Assembly (NCBI GenBank): GCA_000263395.1
Contig: AJXE01000025.1
Location: 1-54,286, forward strand
Source: Stutzerimonas stutzeri TS44
GTDB lineage: Bacteria > Pseudomonadota > Gammaproteobacteria > Pseudomonadales > Pseudomonadaceae
Reading direction: 5' to 3'
DNA: 54,286 bases
The position numbers and the translations under genes are program-made. Below, piece after piece: positions 44,735 to 54,286 of the stretch. Each line of letters begins with the position of its first letter. The first letter of the stretch is position 1. The notes under the pieces are model-generated. The model was not told the origin of the DNA. It ran no database searches and worked only from the letters and a program-made list of their open reading frames with translations.

Positions 44735-45922
44735 CTAGCGCCCGTGGCGATCGAGCCAGGAGCCGGCGAGAACCCGGGCCTGTCGATCGGCCGTCAGTAC
44801 GTCCTCAAGGCAGCGAGCCGCAACCGACGCCTCGCGATCCAATACGTCGTCGATGATACCTGCGATCTCGGTGAAACGAATCCGCCGTTCGAGAAACGCC
44901 TCGACGGCCACTTCGTTGGCTGCGTTGAGCATCGCCGGGCTGGTGCCACCCGCCTCCGCGGCCTGCCGAGCGAGACGCAGACAGGGGAAGCGCTGTTCAT
45001 CCGGCGCCTGGAAATCGAGCCGACCGATACGCAGCAGATCGAGCGCCGACACGCCGGAATCCATTCGCTCGGGCCAGGCCAACGCGTGGGCAATGGGCGT
45101 ACGCATGTCGGGATTGCCCAACTGCGCGAGCACCGAGCCGTCGACATAGTCGACCATCGAATGAATGACGCTTTGCGGGTGCACCACCACCTCGACCTGA
45201 TCAGGACGGGCATCGAACAGCCAGCACGCCTCGATCAGCTCCAGTCCCTTGTTCATCATGCTGGCCGAGTCGACCGAAATCTTGCGGCCCATGGACCAGT
45301 TCGGATGCGCACAGGCCTGCTCGGGCGTCACGCTGGCGAGCGCGGCGGCCGGCAGTTCGCGGAAGGGACCGCCGGATGCGGTCAGCAGAATGCGCCGGAC
45401 GCCGATCTCGCCCATGCCGCGCGCATAATCGTGCGGCAGGCACTGGAAGATCGCATTGTGCTCGCTGTCGATCGGCAGCAGCACGGCCTCGCTGTCACGC
45501 AGCGCCTGCATGAACAGCGCGCCGGACATCACCAAGGCTTCCTTGTTGGCCAGCAGAACCCGCTTGCCGGCCTGCACGGCGGACAGCGTCGGGCGCAGGC
45601 CGGCGGCGCCAACGATCGCGGCCATCACCACATCCGTCTCGGGATGGGCCGCGACTTCACACAACCCGCCCTCGCCCACGAGAACCTGCGTGGACACGCC
45701 ATCGCGTGCCAGCTCCGATTGCAGGACACGCGCCTGTGCCTCGTCGGCCACCACGGCATAGCGTGGCTGGTGCAGCAGGCACAGCCTGTGCAGATCAGCC
45801 ATCCGCGTGAATGCCGTCAGGGCGAAGACTCGGTAGCGCTGCGGATGACGCGCCACCACATCGAGCGTACTAAGCCCGATCGAGCCGGTGGCGCCCAGCA
45901 CCGTAATGAGCTGTGGCCGCAT
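44735..45922 (-). CDS. dxr: 1-deoxy-D-xylulose 5-phosphate reductoisomerase
   Basis: A 395-aa NADPH enzyme, first committed step of the MEP pathway and the fosmidomycin target. NADPH loop [13 protein letters not shown] (from residue 10); [24 protein letters not shown] and [23 protein letters not shown] are the metal and substrate motifs. I choose the ATG at 45922: GGGAG lies seven bases upstream, whereas the ATG at 45928 would leave only one base. It overlaps the cdsA stop by one base. Confidence 0.96.
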   Translation of the reverse strand: MRPQLITVLGATGSIGLSTLDVVARHPQRYRVFALTAFTRMADLHRLCLLHQPRYAVVADEAQARVLQSELARDGVSTQVLVGEGGLCEVAAHPETDVVMAAIVGAAGLRPTLSAVQAGKRVLLANKEALVMSGALFMQALRDSEAVLLPIDSEHNAIFQCLPHDYARGMGEIGVRRILLTASGGPFRELPAAALASVTPEQACAHPNWSMGRKISVDSASMMNKGLELIEACWLFDARPDQVEVVVHPQSVIHSMVDYVDGSVLAQLGNPDMRTPIAHALAWPERMDSGVSALDLLRIGRLDFQAPDEQRFPCLRLARQAAEAGGTSPAMLNAANEVAVEAFLERRIRFTEIAGIIDDVLDREASVAARCLEDVLTADRQARVLAGSWLDRHGR

Positions 45923-46737
45923 CACCATGCTCCCCATCCCGCCAGCCAGAGCAGCACCGTGAACAGCGGAATCGCTGCGGTGAGACTGTCGATGCGATCC
46001 ATCACCCCGCCGTGACCGGGCAGCAGCTGGCTGCTGTCCTTGATGCCGGCGCTGCGCTTGAACATGCTTTCGGTCAGGTCACCGATCACCGACACCCCCA
46101 CTACCAACGCCGCGCCGAGCAGGGCCAGCACCAGTTCGCGCGCGCTCCAGCCGCGATAGAGCCCGACCGCCAGCGTGATGGCCAAGCTGGTCAGCAGGCC
46201 GCCGACGAGGCCTTCCCAGCTCTTGCCTGGGCTGACCGCCGGCGCCAGCTTGCGTCGGCCGAATGCCTTGCCGGAAAAGTACGCCCCGATATCCGCCGCC
46301 CAGACCAGCACCATCACCGCGATGATCAGCCAGTTGCCGGCCGGCCATTGCTTGAGGATCAGCAGTGCCTGCCAGGCCGGCAGCAGAATCAGCAAGCCGA
46401 TCAGCAGACGGCCCGGCGCTCCGCCCCAGAACCGCTGGCTCTGCGGATAGCCGAGCACCAGCGCGGTTGCCGCGACCCACCAGAACACCGCGGCCGTCAT
46501 CAACCAGGGCGCCAGCGCCGGAAGCCGATGAAGCCCGACCAGCAGCAAGGCGACCAGCGCAGCGTAGGCAACGCGTACCGGCTGCGCCTCGAAGCCCGCC
46601 AGATGCGCCCATTCCCAGGCGGCCAGCGTCACGACCAGACCGATGAACAGGGCAAAGGCGATGCCCTCGAGATAAAAAAAGCCAAAGATGGCGACGGGCA
46701 GCAGGATGGCCGCCGTGATGATCCGCTGCTTCAGCAT
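45922..46737 (-). CDS. cdsA: Phosphatidate cytidylyltransferase
   Basis: A 271-aa polytopic inner-membrane enzyme making CDP-diacylglycerol. [12 protein letters not shown] and [21 protein letters not shown] are the family signature, with the end [12 protein letters not shown]. The ATG at 46737 overlaps the uppS end by seven bases. Confidence 0.96.
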   Translation of the reverse strand: MLKQRIITAAILLPVAIFGFFYLEGIAFALFIGLVVTLAAWEWAHLAGFEAQPVRVAYAALVALLLVGLHRLPALAPWLMTAAVFWWVAATALVLGYPQSQRFWGGAPGRLLIGLLILLPAWQALLILKQWPAGNWLIIAVMVLVWAADIGAYFSGKAFGRRKLAPAVSPGKSWEGLVGGLLTSLAITLAVGLYRGWSARELVLALLGAALVVGVSVIGDLTESMFKRSAGIKDSSQLLPGHGGVMDRIDSLTAAIPLFTVLLWLAGWGAW

Positions 46738-47492
46738 TCGGCCTTGACCTCGTTTTCCACTTGTTCGCCAGTCTTGCCGAAGCGGCGTTGACGCGAGGCG
46801 AAGTCGACCAGTGCGCGACGCATTGCCTGGTGCTTGAAGTCGGGCCAGAACAGATCGGAGAAATACAGCTCGGCGTAGGCCAGCTGCCACAGCAGGAAAT
46901 TGCTGATGCGCCGCTCACCACCGGTACGGATGCACAGGTCGGGCGGCGGCAGATCGCCCGTGGCGAGATAACCCTGGAACAGTGCGGGAGTAATCTCTTC
47001 AGGGTTCAGGCGCCCGTTCCGGGCCTCTTCCGCCAGGTGTCGGGTGGCCTGAAGGATGTCCCATTGCCCACCGTAATTGGCTGCGACCTGCAGAATGAAA
47101 CGATGATTGTGCGCGGTAATCGCCTCGGCCTCGAGCATCGCCGCCTGCAGCTCGGGATGGAATCGCGAACGGTCGCCGATGATCCGCAAACGGATGCCGT
47201 TGTCGTTCAGCTTGCGCGCCTCTCGGCGCAGCGCCATGAGAAACAGCTCCATCAGCGCACCGACCTCGTCGGCCGGACGCTGCCAGTTTTCGCTGGAGAA
47301 GGCGAACAGGGTCAGCACTTCCACACCAGACTCGGCACACACCTCGATGACCGCGCGCACCGCGTCGACGCCGGCCTTGTGTCCGGCCACACCCGGCAAC
47401 AAGCGCCTCTTCGCCCAGCGATTATTACCATCCATGATGATCGCTACGTGACGGGGAATACTCCGCCCGGCGATCTGCCTGACCTTTTCCAT
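46731..47492 (-). CDS. uppS: Undecaprenyl diphosphate synthase
   Basis: A 253-aa cis-prenyltransferase that makes the C55 lipid carrier. Catalytic D21 in IIMDGNNRWAKRR; FAFSSENWQRP and RTGGERRISNFLLWQLAYAELYF are diagnostic. Its product feeds the carrier pool that the DUF368 protein in this window may recycle. Confidence 0.97.
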   Translation of the reverse strand: MEKVRQIAGRSIPRHVAIIMDGNNRWAKRRLLPGVAGHKAGVDAVRAVIEVCAESGVEVLTLFAFSSENWQRPADEVGALMELFLMALRREARKLNDNGIRLRIIGDRSRFHPELQAAMLEAEAITAHNHRFILQVAANYGGQWDILQATRHLAEEARNGRLNPEEITPALFQGYLATGDLPPPDLCIRTGGERRISNFLLWQLAYAELYFSDLFWPDFKHQAMRRALVDFASRQRRFGKTGEQVENEVKAEC

Positions 47493-47627
47493 CAAACAAC
47501 TCTACTTGCGCTGAAACACGCTTCGAACGATGAGAGGCGCAGCAAAAGCCGGCCAAACGCATCGATTGGACTGCCATGTCCGGCAGCGGTTTCGTTCATT
47601 GTGCCGGCCTGGGATCGAGATGACAGA

Positions 47628-48185
47628 TTAGACCGCCATCAGATCGGCTTCCTTGCCTTCCAGTGCCTTGTCGATTTCACCGACGAACTTGTCGGTCAGC
47701 TTCTGGACATCGTCCTGCCCGCGACGCTCGTTGTCCTCGCTGATTTCCTTCTCCTTCACCAGGTCCTTGAGCTGTGCCAGGGCGTCACGGCGAATGTTGC
47801 GCACGGCGACGCGGGCATTCTCCGCTTCGGCGCGGGCCTGCTTGGTGAAGCCCTTGCGGGTCTCCTCGGTCAGCGCCGGCATCGGCACGCGAATGGTGGT
47901 ACCGGCAGTAGCAGGATTGAGGCCGAGATCGGAAGTCATAATCGCCTTCTCGACCGCCTGGATCATGCTCTTGTCGAACACAGTCAGAGCGAGCGTGCGC
48001 GAATCCTCGGCGATCACGTTGGCGACCTGGCGCAGCGGCGTGTCGGCACCGTAGTAGGAGACCATCACGCTATCGAGGATACTCGGGTGCGCGCGACCGG
48101 TGCGAATCTTGGAAAACGCGTTATCCAGCGATTCCAGGGTCTTCTTCATGCGCTCCTGCGCGTCTTGCTTGATCTCGTTGATCAT
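47628..48185 (-). CDS. frr: Ribosome recycling factor
   Basis: A 185-aa factor that with EF-G splits post-termination ribosomes. The three-helix-bundle core contains [21 protein letters not shown] and a C-terminal [21 protein letters not shown]. Overlaps pyrH by four bases. Confidence 0.98.
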   Translation of the reverse strand: MINEIKQDAQERMKKTLESLDNAFSKIRTGRAHPSILDSVMVSYYGADTPLRQVANVIAEDSRTLALTVFDKSMIQAVEKAIMTSDLGLNPATAGTTIRVPMPALTEETRKGFTKQARAEAENARVAVRNIRRDALAQLKDLVKEKEISEDNERRGQDDVQKLTDKFVGEIDKALEGKEADLMAV

Positions 48186-48925
48186 TCGTTCGATTCCTCG
48201 ATCAGGGTTCCTTCGGCGCCACCGAGCACGATGTTCAGCAGGGCGCCGGGCTTGTTCATGTTGAAGACGCGCAGCGGCATATTGTGATCACGGCACAGGC
48301 AGATGGCGGTGAGATCCATGACACCCAGCTTGCGGTCGAGCACGTCATCATAGGTCAATTGCTCGAATTTCTCGGCATTGGGATCCTTGAACGGATCGGC
48401 CGTGTAGACGCCGTCCACCTTCGTCGCCTTCAGCACCACATCCGCCTGGATCTCGATGGCGCGCAGGCAGGCGGCCGAATCGGTGGTGAAGAACGGGTTG
48501 CCGGTGCCGGCCGAGAAAATCACGACCTCACCGGACTTGAGATGACGCATGGCCTTGCGCCGGTCGTAATGATCGGTCACACCGACCATCGAAATGGCCG
48601 ACATCACCAATGCCGGGATATTCGAACGCTCCAGCGCGTCACGCATGGCCAGGGCGTTCATGACCGTCGCCAGCATCCCCATGTGGTCGCCGGTCACGCG
48701 ATCCATGCCCGCGGCGGAAAGCGCGGCACCTCGGAACAGGTTGCCCCCACCGATGACCAGACCGACCTCCACGCCGATACCGACCAGTTGGCCGACCTCC
48801 AGCGCCATGCGATCCAGCACCTTGGGATCGATGCCGAATTCCTCGGAGCCCATCAGGGCCTCGCCGCTCAGTTTGAGCAGAATGCGTTTATAGCGAGGAT
48901 TGCGTGAACTCATCTGCTGAGCCAT
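48182..48925 (-). CDS. pyrH: Uridylate kinase
   Basis: A 247-aa UMP kinase. [15 protein letters not shown] start, [20 protein letters not shown] and [16 protein letters not shown] are diagnostic. The ATG at 48925 (MAQQ) matches family members; the ATG at 48931 is four bases from AGGAG and cannot be excluded. A terminator precedes it, so pyrH-frr probably has its own promoter in the 193 bases upstream. Confidence 0.97.
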   Translation of the reverse strand: MAQQMSSRNPRYKRILLKLSGEALMGSEEFGIDPKVLDRMALEVGQLVGIGVEVGLVIGGGNLFRGAALSAAGMDRVTGDHMGMLATVMNALAMRDALERSNIPALVMSAISMVGVTDHYDRRKAMRHLKSGEVVIFSAGTGNPFFTTDSAACLRAIEIQADVVLKATKVDGVYTADPFKDPNAEKFEQLTYDDVLDRKLGVMDLTAICLCRDHNMPLRVFNMNKPGALLNIVLGGAEGTLIEESNE

Positions 48926-49063
48926 TGGCATGTGTCTCCTGCGGCGTTCAAATGACTAGATTGATTGGCCAGACAAAAAATATCTGCGGTTTGACACTGC
49001 ACGCGCAGTTTGGTGCCCGGCGGCGAGCATAAAGCGAAAAAACAATTTGCGCGCCCTCTGAAA

Positions 49064-49095
49064 AAGAGGCCGCACGCGTGAGCGGGCAGCCTCTT
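49064..49095 (-). terminator. Intrinsic terminator after tsf
   Basis: On -, AAGAGGC (49095-49089) pairs with GCCTCTT (49070-49064), with an inner CCGC/GCGG pairing, followed by a T run (A run at 49061-49065 on +). Confidence 0.8.
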
Positions 49096-49118
49096 CGGGG
49101 GACAGCGGAACCGACGTA

Positions 49119-49982
49119 TTACTGCTTGCTGGCTGCGACCTGGGCGGCCACTTCCGCAGCGAAGTCGACCTCAGCCTTCTCGATGCCCTCACCCACTTCG
49201 TAGCGGACGAAGGAAACGATCTGCGCACCGGCCTTCTTGGCCAGATCGCCGACCTTGACTTCCGGATCCTTGACGAACGGCTGCTCGACCAAGCTGGCTT
49301 CGGCCAGGAACTTGTTGATACGGCCCTTGATCATGTTCTCGACGATATTTTCCGGCTTGCCGGCGATCTTGTCGGCGTTGAGCTGCAGGAAAATCTCCTT
49401 CTCCTTGGCAATCAGCTCCTCGGAAACATCGGTCGGGCTCAGAACTGCCGGATTGCTGGCCGCCACATGCATGGCGATGTCCTTGGCCAGTTCGGCGTCG
49501 CCGCCTTTCAGGGTCACCAGCACGCCGATGCGATGGCCGTGCAGGTAAGCACCCACCACCTCGCCTTCGACCGCAGTCAGGCGACGGATGTTGACGTTCT
49601 CGCCACACTTGGCAACCAGCGCCTCGCGAGCGGGTTCGCGCGAAGCGATCAGCGGTGCGGCTTCGGTCAGCTTCTGCTCGAAGGCCTCGTCCAGGCTGTC
49701 CTTGACGAATGCCTTGAAGTCGTCCTGCAGGGCCAGGAAGTCGGTCTGCGAGTTGATTTCGATGATCAGGCCACGACCGCCTTCGACGCGAACGGCGATG
49801 GCGCCTTCAGCAGCGATGTTGCCGGACTTCTTGGCCGCCTTGATGGCACCGGAAGCACGCATGTCGTCGATGGCCTTCTCGATGTCGCCACCAGCGGCGA
49901 CCAGCGCCTTCTTGCATTCCATCATGCCCTGGCCGGTACGCTCGCGCAGCTCTTTGACCATCGCCGCAGTGATTTCTGCCAT
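49119..49982 (-). CDS. tsf: Elongation factor Ts
   Basis: A 287-aa guanine-nucleotide exchange factor for EF-Tu. The UBA-like N-domain starts AEITAAMVKELRERTGQGMMECKKAL; INSQTDFLALQDDFKAF and HVAASNPAVL are signatures. It lies 124 bases after rpsB, with a hairpin between. Confidence 0.98.
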   Translation of the reverse strand: MAEITAAMVKELRERTGQGMMECKKALVAAGGDIEKAIDDMRASGAIKAAKKSGNIAAEGAIAVRVEGGRGLIIEINSQTDFLALQDDFKAFVKDSLDEAFEQKLTEAAPLIASREPAREALVAKCGENVNIRRLTAVEGEVVGAYLHGHRIGVLVTLKGGDAELAKDIAMHVAASNPAVLSPTDVSEELIAKEKEIFLQLNADKIAGKPENIVENMIKGRINKFLAEASLVEQPFVKDPEVKVGDLAKKAGAQIVSFVRYEVGEGIEKAEVDFAAEVAAQVAASKQ

Positions 49983-50050
49983 GTTCGGAATCCTCTCGAT
50001 TGGTTTCTAACCATTCGCCCGACAGCGCGGACGATCAATTCGGAAGTGGC

Positions 50051-50075
50051 AAAAAGGGGGCCTAGCCCCCTTTTT
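50051..50075. terminator. Perfect hairpin between rpsB and tsf
   Basis: AAAAAGGGGGC and GCCCCCTTTTT form an 11-bp stem around CTA. On - it has the form of an intrinsic terminator, 31 bases after the rpsB stop, and would attenuate tsf relative to rpsB. Confidence 0.88.
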
Positions 50076-50106
50076 GTCCATCGGGTGTCACGCTAGAGCG
50101 TCGCTC

Positions 50107-50847
50107 TCAGCCTTGAGCGGCTTCGGAAGCGACTTCCTCGACGAACTCATCGGCGCCGGCACCAGCATTCTGGCGACCACGCAGGACAGCATCAGCCATC
50201 GAGCCCAGATAGAGTTGCACGGCACGGATGGCGTCATCATTACCGGGAATGATGTAGTCAACGCCTTCCGGGCTGCTGTTGGTATCGACGATGCCGATGA
50301 CCGGAATGCCCAGCTTGTTGGCTTCGGAAATGGCGATGCGCTCGTGATCGACGTCGATGACGAACATCGCATCCGGCAGACCGCCCATATCCTTGATGCC
50401 ACCCAGGCTGCGCTCGAGCTTCTCGAGGTCACGGCTGCGCATCAGGGCTTCTTTCTTGGTCAGCTTGTCGAAAGTGCCGTCCTGGGACTGGGCTTCCAGC
50501 TCGCGCAGGCGCTTGATCGAGGCGCGGATGGTCTTGTAGTTGGTCAGCATGCCGCCCAACCAGCGATGATCGACATACGGCGAGCCGCAACGCGCGGCCT
50601 CTTCGCGGACGATCTTGCCAGCGGAACGCTTGGTGCCGACGAACATGATCTTGTTCTTGCCGGCTGCCAGCTTTTCAACGAAACGCAGGGCGTCGTTGAA
50701 CATCGGCAGGGTCTTTTCCAGGTTGATGATGTGAATCTTGTTGCGCGCGCCGAAAATGTACTTGTCCATTTTCGGGTTCCAGTAACGGGTCTGGTGGCCG
50801 AAGTGCACACCGGCCTTCAGCATATCGCGCATGGTGACTTGAGACAT
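50107..50847 (-). CDS. rpsB: 30S ribosomal protein S2
   Basis: A 246-aa S2. [27 protein letters not shown] start, [20 protein letters not shown] and [12 protein letters not shown] are diagnostic. The 5' leader is long (about 130 bases) and structured. Divergent from map. Confidence 0.98.
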   Translation of the reverse strand: MSQVTMRDMLKAGVHFGHQTRYWNPKMDKYIFGARNKIHIINLEKTLPMFNDALRFVEKLAAGKNKIMFVGTKRSAGKIVREEAARCGSPYVDHRWLGGMLTNYKTIRASIKRLRELEAQSQDGTFDKLTKKEALMRSRDLEKLERSLGGIKDMGGLPDAMFVIDVDHERIAISEANKLGIPVIGIVDTNSSPEGVDYIIPGNDDAIRAVQLYLGSMADAVLRGRQNAGAGADEFVEEVASEAAQG

Positions 50848-50976
50848 GATACGTCCTCGAATAAGTCGGGTTAGGCCTCCACGCGTCCCGATATCCAACT
50901 CTTTCGAGCACCCAGGATACCGTGTCGACACGTGTGTGGGTTCAGGCGCAACGGGGGTCCCCGCTGAGCGGCGCGT
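50848..50976 (-). promoter_or_regulatory. Structured leader of rpsB mRNA
   Basis: The - strand leader contains GGTATCC (50921-50915) that pairs fully with GGATATC (50896-50890), allowing one G-U, around an 18-base loop. S2 represses its own mRNA through a leader structure in gammaproteobacteria (established knowledge). Whether this leader folds in the same way needs covariance data. Confidence 0.4.
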
Positions 50977-51015
50977 TTTATAGCATAGAAAACCTGCACA
51001 AGCTACAAGCGAACA
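50977..51015 (-). promoter_or_regulatory. Probable rpsB promoter
   Basis: On -, TATAAA (50982-50977) or the overlapping TATGCT just upstream could be the -10; TTGTAG near 51010 is a weak -35 for the latter. A G+C-rich start region (ACGCGCC) follows, typical of stringently controlled ribosomal promoters. Confidence 0.45.
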
Positions 51016-51113
51016 CCGATGCGCGGCCCCTCGACCCGGGCCGCAGCCGGCTTCAGGCTTGCCGCCTCAAGCTGCTACCATACCGGCCTTTCCTTTCGTG
51101 CCCGAGAGTTCCC

Positions 51114-51896
51114 ATGACAGTCAGCATCAAGACGCCCGAAGACATCGAGAAAATGCGTATCGCCGGCCGGCTCGCCGCCGAGGTACTGGAAATGATCGAA
51201 GAGCATGTCAAGGCCGGCGTCACCACCGATGAACTGGATCGCCTCTGCCACGACTACATCGTCAACGTGCAACAGGCGATTCCGGCGCCGCTCAACTACA
51301 AGGGTTTCCCCAAGTCGATCTGCACCTCGCTGAATCATGTCGTCTGCCACGGTATTCCCAACGACAAGCCATTGAAGGATGGCGACATCCTCAACATCGA
51401 CATCACCGTGATCAAGGATGGCTATCACGGCGACACCAGCCGGATGTTCATCGTCGGCCAGGTCCCGGAATGGGCCGAGCGGCTGTGCAAGGTCACCCAG
51501 GAGTGCCTATATATAGGCATCGGCATGGTCCGCCCCGGTGTACGCTTGGGCGACATCGGCGAAGCGATCCAGAAGCACGCCGAGAAGAACGGCTTCTCCG
51601 TGGTGCGCGAATACTGCGGTCATGGCATCGGCAAGGTGTTCCACGAGGAACCACAGGTGCTGCACTACGGCCGTGCCGGCACCGGCATGGAACTCAAGGA
51701 AGGCATGACCTTCACCATCGAGCCGATGATCAACCAGGGCCGCGCCGAAACACGCCTGCTCGGTGACGGCTGGACCGCGATCACCAAGGATCGCAAGCTG
51801 TCCGCGCAGTGGGAGCACACCATCCTGGTGACCGCCAGCGGCTACGAAATCTTTACCCTGCGCCAGGACGACACCATCGCACGCACCTCGGCCTGA
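51114..51896 (+). CDS. map: Methionine aminopeptidase type I
   Basis: A 260-aa dimetal peptidase that removes the initiator Met. Metal ligands D96 and D107 (NIDITVIKDGYHGDTSRM), a His in CGHGIGKVFHEEP, and Glu in TIEPMIN and QWEHTI are all present. The ATG at 51114 is the family start; the frame upstream is noncoding leader. Divergent from rpsB. Confidence 0.97.
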   Translation: MTVSIKTPEDIEKMRIAGRLAAEVLEMIEEHVKAGVTTDELDRLCHDYIVNVQQAIPAPLNYKGFPKSICTSLNHVVCHGIPNDKPLKDGDILNIDITVIKDGYHGDTSRMFIVGQVPEWAERLCKVTQECLYIGIGMVRPGVRLGDIGEAIQKHAEKNGFSVVREYCGHGIGKVFHEEPQVLHYGRAGTGMELKEGMTFTIEPMINQGRAETRLLGDGWTAITKDRKLSAQWEHTILVTASGYEIFTLRQDDTIARTSA

Positions 51897-51929
51897 CCTT
51901 TCCATCGTTAGCGGCATCGGGAGGTACGC

Positions 51930-54286
51930 ATGCCTCAGGTTGATCCAGAGCTGTTCGACCGCAGCCAGTTCCAGGCCGAACTGGCGCTCAAGGCCAGCCC
52001 CATTGCCGCATTCAAGAAAGCCATCCGCCAGGCCCGCGAAGTGCTCGACAGGCGCTTTCGCGATGGCCGGGAGATTCGCCGGCTGATCGAGGACCGCGCC
52101 TGGTTCGTCGATCAGATCTTGCGCGCCGCCTGGAGCCGCTTCGACTGGAACACGGGCGCGGATATCGCGCTGGTGGCGGTCGGCGGTTATGGTCGCGGCG
52201 AGCTGCACCCCTACTCCGACATCGACCTGCTGATCCTGCTCGACGCTGGCGATCATGAGATGTTCCGCGAGTCGATCGAAGGGTTTCTCACCCTGCTCTG
52301 GGACATCGGGCTGGAAGTCGGCCAGAGCGTGCGTTCGATCGCCGAATGCGCCGAAGAGGCACGCGCCGACCTCACCATCATCACCAACCTGATGGAAAGC
52401 CGCACTATTGCCGGCCCCGAGCACCTGCGCAGGAAAATGCTGGAAGTCACCCGTCCCGAGGTGATGTGGCCGAGCAAGGATTTCTTCCTCGCCAAGCGCA
52501 ACGAGCAGCGTCAGCGGCATTCCAAGTACAACAACACCGAATACAACCTGGAGCCGAACGTCAAGCGCTCGCCTGGCGGCCTGCGCGACATCCAGACCAT
52601 TCTCTGGATCGCCCGCCGCCAGTTCGGCACGCTCGACCTGCAGGCGATGGTCGACCAGGGCTTCCTCACCGAGGGCGAACACAGCCTGCTGACCGCCGCC
52701 CAGGAGTTCCTCTGGAAGGTGCGCTACGGCCTGCACATGCTGGCCGGACGCGCCGAGGACCGCCTGCTGTTCGATCACCAGCGTTCGCTCGCCGCCCTGC
52801 TCGGCTACGAGGACAGCGACGCCAAGCTGGCCATCGAACGCTTCATGCAAAAGTACTACCGGGTGGTGATGAGCGTTGCCGAGCTGAGCGACCTGGTCGG
52901 CCAGCATTTTGCCGAGGTCATTCTCTGGGAAGGCGACTCCGGGCCGAGCACCGCGCTCAACAGCCGCTTCCTGGTGCGCGACGGCTATCTCGAGGTACGC
53001 GACCCGGCGGTCTTCAAGCGCACCCCGTTCGCGATCCTGGAAACCTTCGTCCTGCTGGCCCAGCATCCGCAGATCCGGGGCGTGCGCGCCAACACCATCC
53101 GCCTGCTGCGCGACCATCGCTACTTGATCGACGACGAGTTTCGCAGCGATATCCGCAACACCAGCCTGTTCATCGAGCTGTTCAAGTGCAAGGAAGGCAT
53201 CCACCGCAACCTGCGGCGGATGAACCGCTACGGCATTCTCGGCCGCTACCTGCCGGAGTTCGGCCACATCGTCGGGCAGATGCAGCACGACCTGTTCCAC
53301 ATTTATACGGTCGATGCGCATACGCTCAACGTCATCAAGTACCTGCGCAAGCTGACCAAGCCGGGCGTGGCGGAGAAGTATCCGCTGGCCAGCGCGCTGG
53401 TCGAGCACCTGCCCAAGCCGGAGCTGATCTACATCGCGGGGCTCTACCACGACATCGCCAAGGGGCGCGGCGGTGATCACTCCGAGCTGGGCGCCGTGGA
53501 CGCCGAGCAGTTCTGCAACCGGCACAAGCTGCCCGCCTGGGATACCCGACTGGTCGTCTGGCTGGTACAGAACCACCTGGTGATGTCCACGACCGCGCAG
53601 CGCAAGGACCTGTCCGATCCGCAGGTGATCGTCGACTTCGCCCAGCAGGTAGGCGACGAGACGCACCTGGACTATCTCTACGTGCTGACCGTCGCGGACA
53701 TCAACGCGACCAACCCGACGCTCTGGAACTCCTGGCGCGCCAGCCTGCTGCGCCAGCTGCACACCGCCACCCAGCGCGCGCTGCGACGCGGCCTGGAGAA
53801 CCCGCTGGGGCGCGAGGAGCAGATCCGCCAGACCCAGCGCGCCGCGCTGGACGAGCTGGTGCGCAACGGCGGCGACCCCGACGAGGCCGAGCAGCTCTGG
53901 GCACAGCTGGGCGATGACTATTTCATGCGTCACTCGGCCAGCGACGTGGCCTGGCATACCGCGGCGATCCTCGCGCACGGCGAGAACAGCGGTCCGCTGG
54001 TGCTGATCAAGGAAACCACGCAGCGCGAGTTCGAGGGCGGCACGCAGATCTTCATCTATGCGCCGGACCAGCACGACTTCTTCGCTGTGACGGTGGCGGC
54101 GATGGACCAGCTCAACCTGAACATCCACGACGCCCGCATCATCACCTCGAGCAGCCAGTTCACGCTCGATACCTACATCGTGCTGGATGCCGACGGCACA
54201 CCGATCGGCGACGACCGCGAGCGGATCGAGGAAATCCGCCAGGGCCTGATCGACGCGGTGCGCAATCCCGACGAATACCTCACCAT
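51930..54286 (+). CDS. glnD: Bifunctional uridylyltransferase/uridylyl-removing enzyme GlnD (partial, runs off the window)
   Basis: Sensor of glutamine that adds or removes UMP on PII (GlnB/GlnK). About 785 of an expected ~900 residues are present; no stop within the window. Nucleotidyltransferase motif [15 protein letters not shown] at 85-99, with D97 and D99 catalytic. The HD domain near 489-520 ([23 protein letters not shown]) is the UMP-removing site. The first ACT domain begins near residue 706 and is cut; the second is beyond the window. GGGAGG precedes the ATG at 51930. It follows map by 33 bases. Confidence 0.96.
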   Translation, partial: MPQVDPELFDRSQFQAELALKASPIAAFKKAIRQAREVLDRRFRDGREIRRLIEDRAWFVDQILRAAWSRFDWNTGADIALVAVGGYGRGELHPYSDIDLLILLDAGDHEMFRESIEGFLTLLWDIGLEVGQSVRSIAECAEEARADLTIITNLMESRTIAGPEHLRRKMLEVTRPEVMWPSKDFFLAKRNEQRQRHSKYNNTEYNLEPNVKRSPGGLRDIQTILWIARRQFGTLDLQAMVDQGFLTEGEHSLLTAAQEFLWKVRYGLHMLAGRAEDRLLFDHQRSLAALLGYEDSDAKLAIERFMQKYYRVVMSVAELSDLVGQHFAEVILWEGDSGPSTALNSRFLVRDGYLEVRDPAVFKRTPFAILETFVLLAQHPQIRGVRANTIRLLRDHRYLIDDEFRSDIRNTSLFIELFKCKEGIHRNLRRMNRYGILGRYLPEFGHIVGQMQHDLFHIYTVDAHTLNVIKYLRKLTKPGVAEKYPLASALVEHLPKPELIYIAGLYHDIAKGRGGDHSELGAVDAEQFCNRHKLPAWDTRLVVWLVQNHLVMSTTAQRKDLSDPQVIVDFAQQVGDETHLDYLYVLTVADINATNPTLWNSWRASLLRQLHTATQRALRRGLENPLGREEQIRQTQRAALDELVRNGGDPDEAEQLWAQLGDDYFMRHSASDVAWHTAAILAHGENSGPLVLIKETTQREFEGGTQIFIYAPDQHDFFAVTVAAMDQLNLNIHDARIITSSSQFTLDTYIVLDADGTPIGDDRERIEEIRQGLIDAVRNPDEYLT

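Noticed and set aside
51507..54128. Very long open frame on - opposite map and glnD (873 codons)
   Set aside because: It is antisense to recognisable Map and GlnD domains; long stop-free antisense frames are expected in GC-rich coding DNA with strong third-position bias.

Overview
The window is GC-rich, densely coded gammaproteobacterial chromosome. Gene content, gene order and protein sequences point to the Pseudomonas/Stutzerimonas group, most likely a Pseudomonas stutzeri-like organism (inference: UbiG-MupP-YciK order, RpoS with an adjacent GGA-rich Rsm RNA and a GacA-type upstream site, FghA-AdhC-LysR next to IspD/IspF, and the classic rpsB-to-accA envelope cluster). I recognise no tRNA, rRNA, insertion sequence, prophage or CRISPR array.

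Layout. (1) 130-3765: methylthioadenosine deaminase, ubiG, mupP and yciK, all on +. (2) 3780-13700: a more variable stretch of small or independent genes: a short ribosome-hibernation protein, an inositol-monophosphatase family enzyme, a SatD-DUF3307 pair behind a multi-half-site palindrome, a dGTPase, two tiny proteins, a DMT exporter, a YebC-type regulator, a small HNH protein, a divergent universal-stress-protein/truncated-haemoglobin pair with an FNR/ANR-like box, and a GNAT-Nudix fusion. (3) 13701-14277: a 577-base region without a protein gene. It holds an RsmZ-like small RNA on -, its promoter and terminator, and a GacA-type site about 180 bp upstream of the RNA start. (4) 14278-20142, all on -: ispF-truD-surE-pcm-DUF368-nlpD-rpoS. 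(5) 20326-24909: an ArsR-like regulator with an old-yellow-enzyme reductase on +, the glutathione-dependent formaldehyde detoxification genes fghA and adhC on -, and their divergent LysR gene. (6) 24952-50847, all on -: core genes read in the order rpsB-tsf-pyrH-frr-uppS-cdsA-dxr-rseP-bamA-skp-lpxD-fabZ-lpxA-lpxB-rnhB-dnaE-accA-tilS-pyrG-kdsA-eno-ftsB-ispD. (7) 51114-54286: map and the first ~785 codons of glnD on +; glnD runs off the window.

How the genes fit together. The large - strand block links translation (rpsB, tsf, frr, map across the divergent promoter), nucleotide supply (pyrH, pyrG), isoprenoid and lipid-carrier synthesis (dxr, ispD, ispF, uppS), phospholipid and fatty-acid synthesis (cdsA, accA, fabZ), lipid A and Kdo (lpxA/B/D, kdsA), outer-membrane assembly (bamA, skp, rseP) and replication/division (dnaE, rnhB, ftsB). 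The rpoS block adds stationary-phase and repair functions (surE, pcm, nlpD, rpoS) and a DUF368 polyprenyl-phosphate translocase candidate, with the Gac/Rsm RNA immediately behind rpoS.

Most worth a second look: the SatD-DUF3307 module (SatD looks like a cyclase-fold domain fused to a helix-turn-helix, with a membrane partner), the Rsm RNA with its complete regulatory architecture, the ArsR/OYE cassette with a palindromic operator, the GNAT-Nudix fusion, and the DUF368 gene inside the surE-nlpD-rpoS operon.
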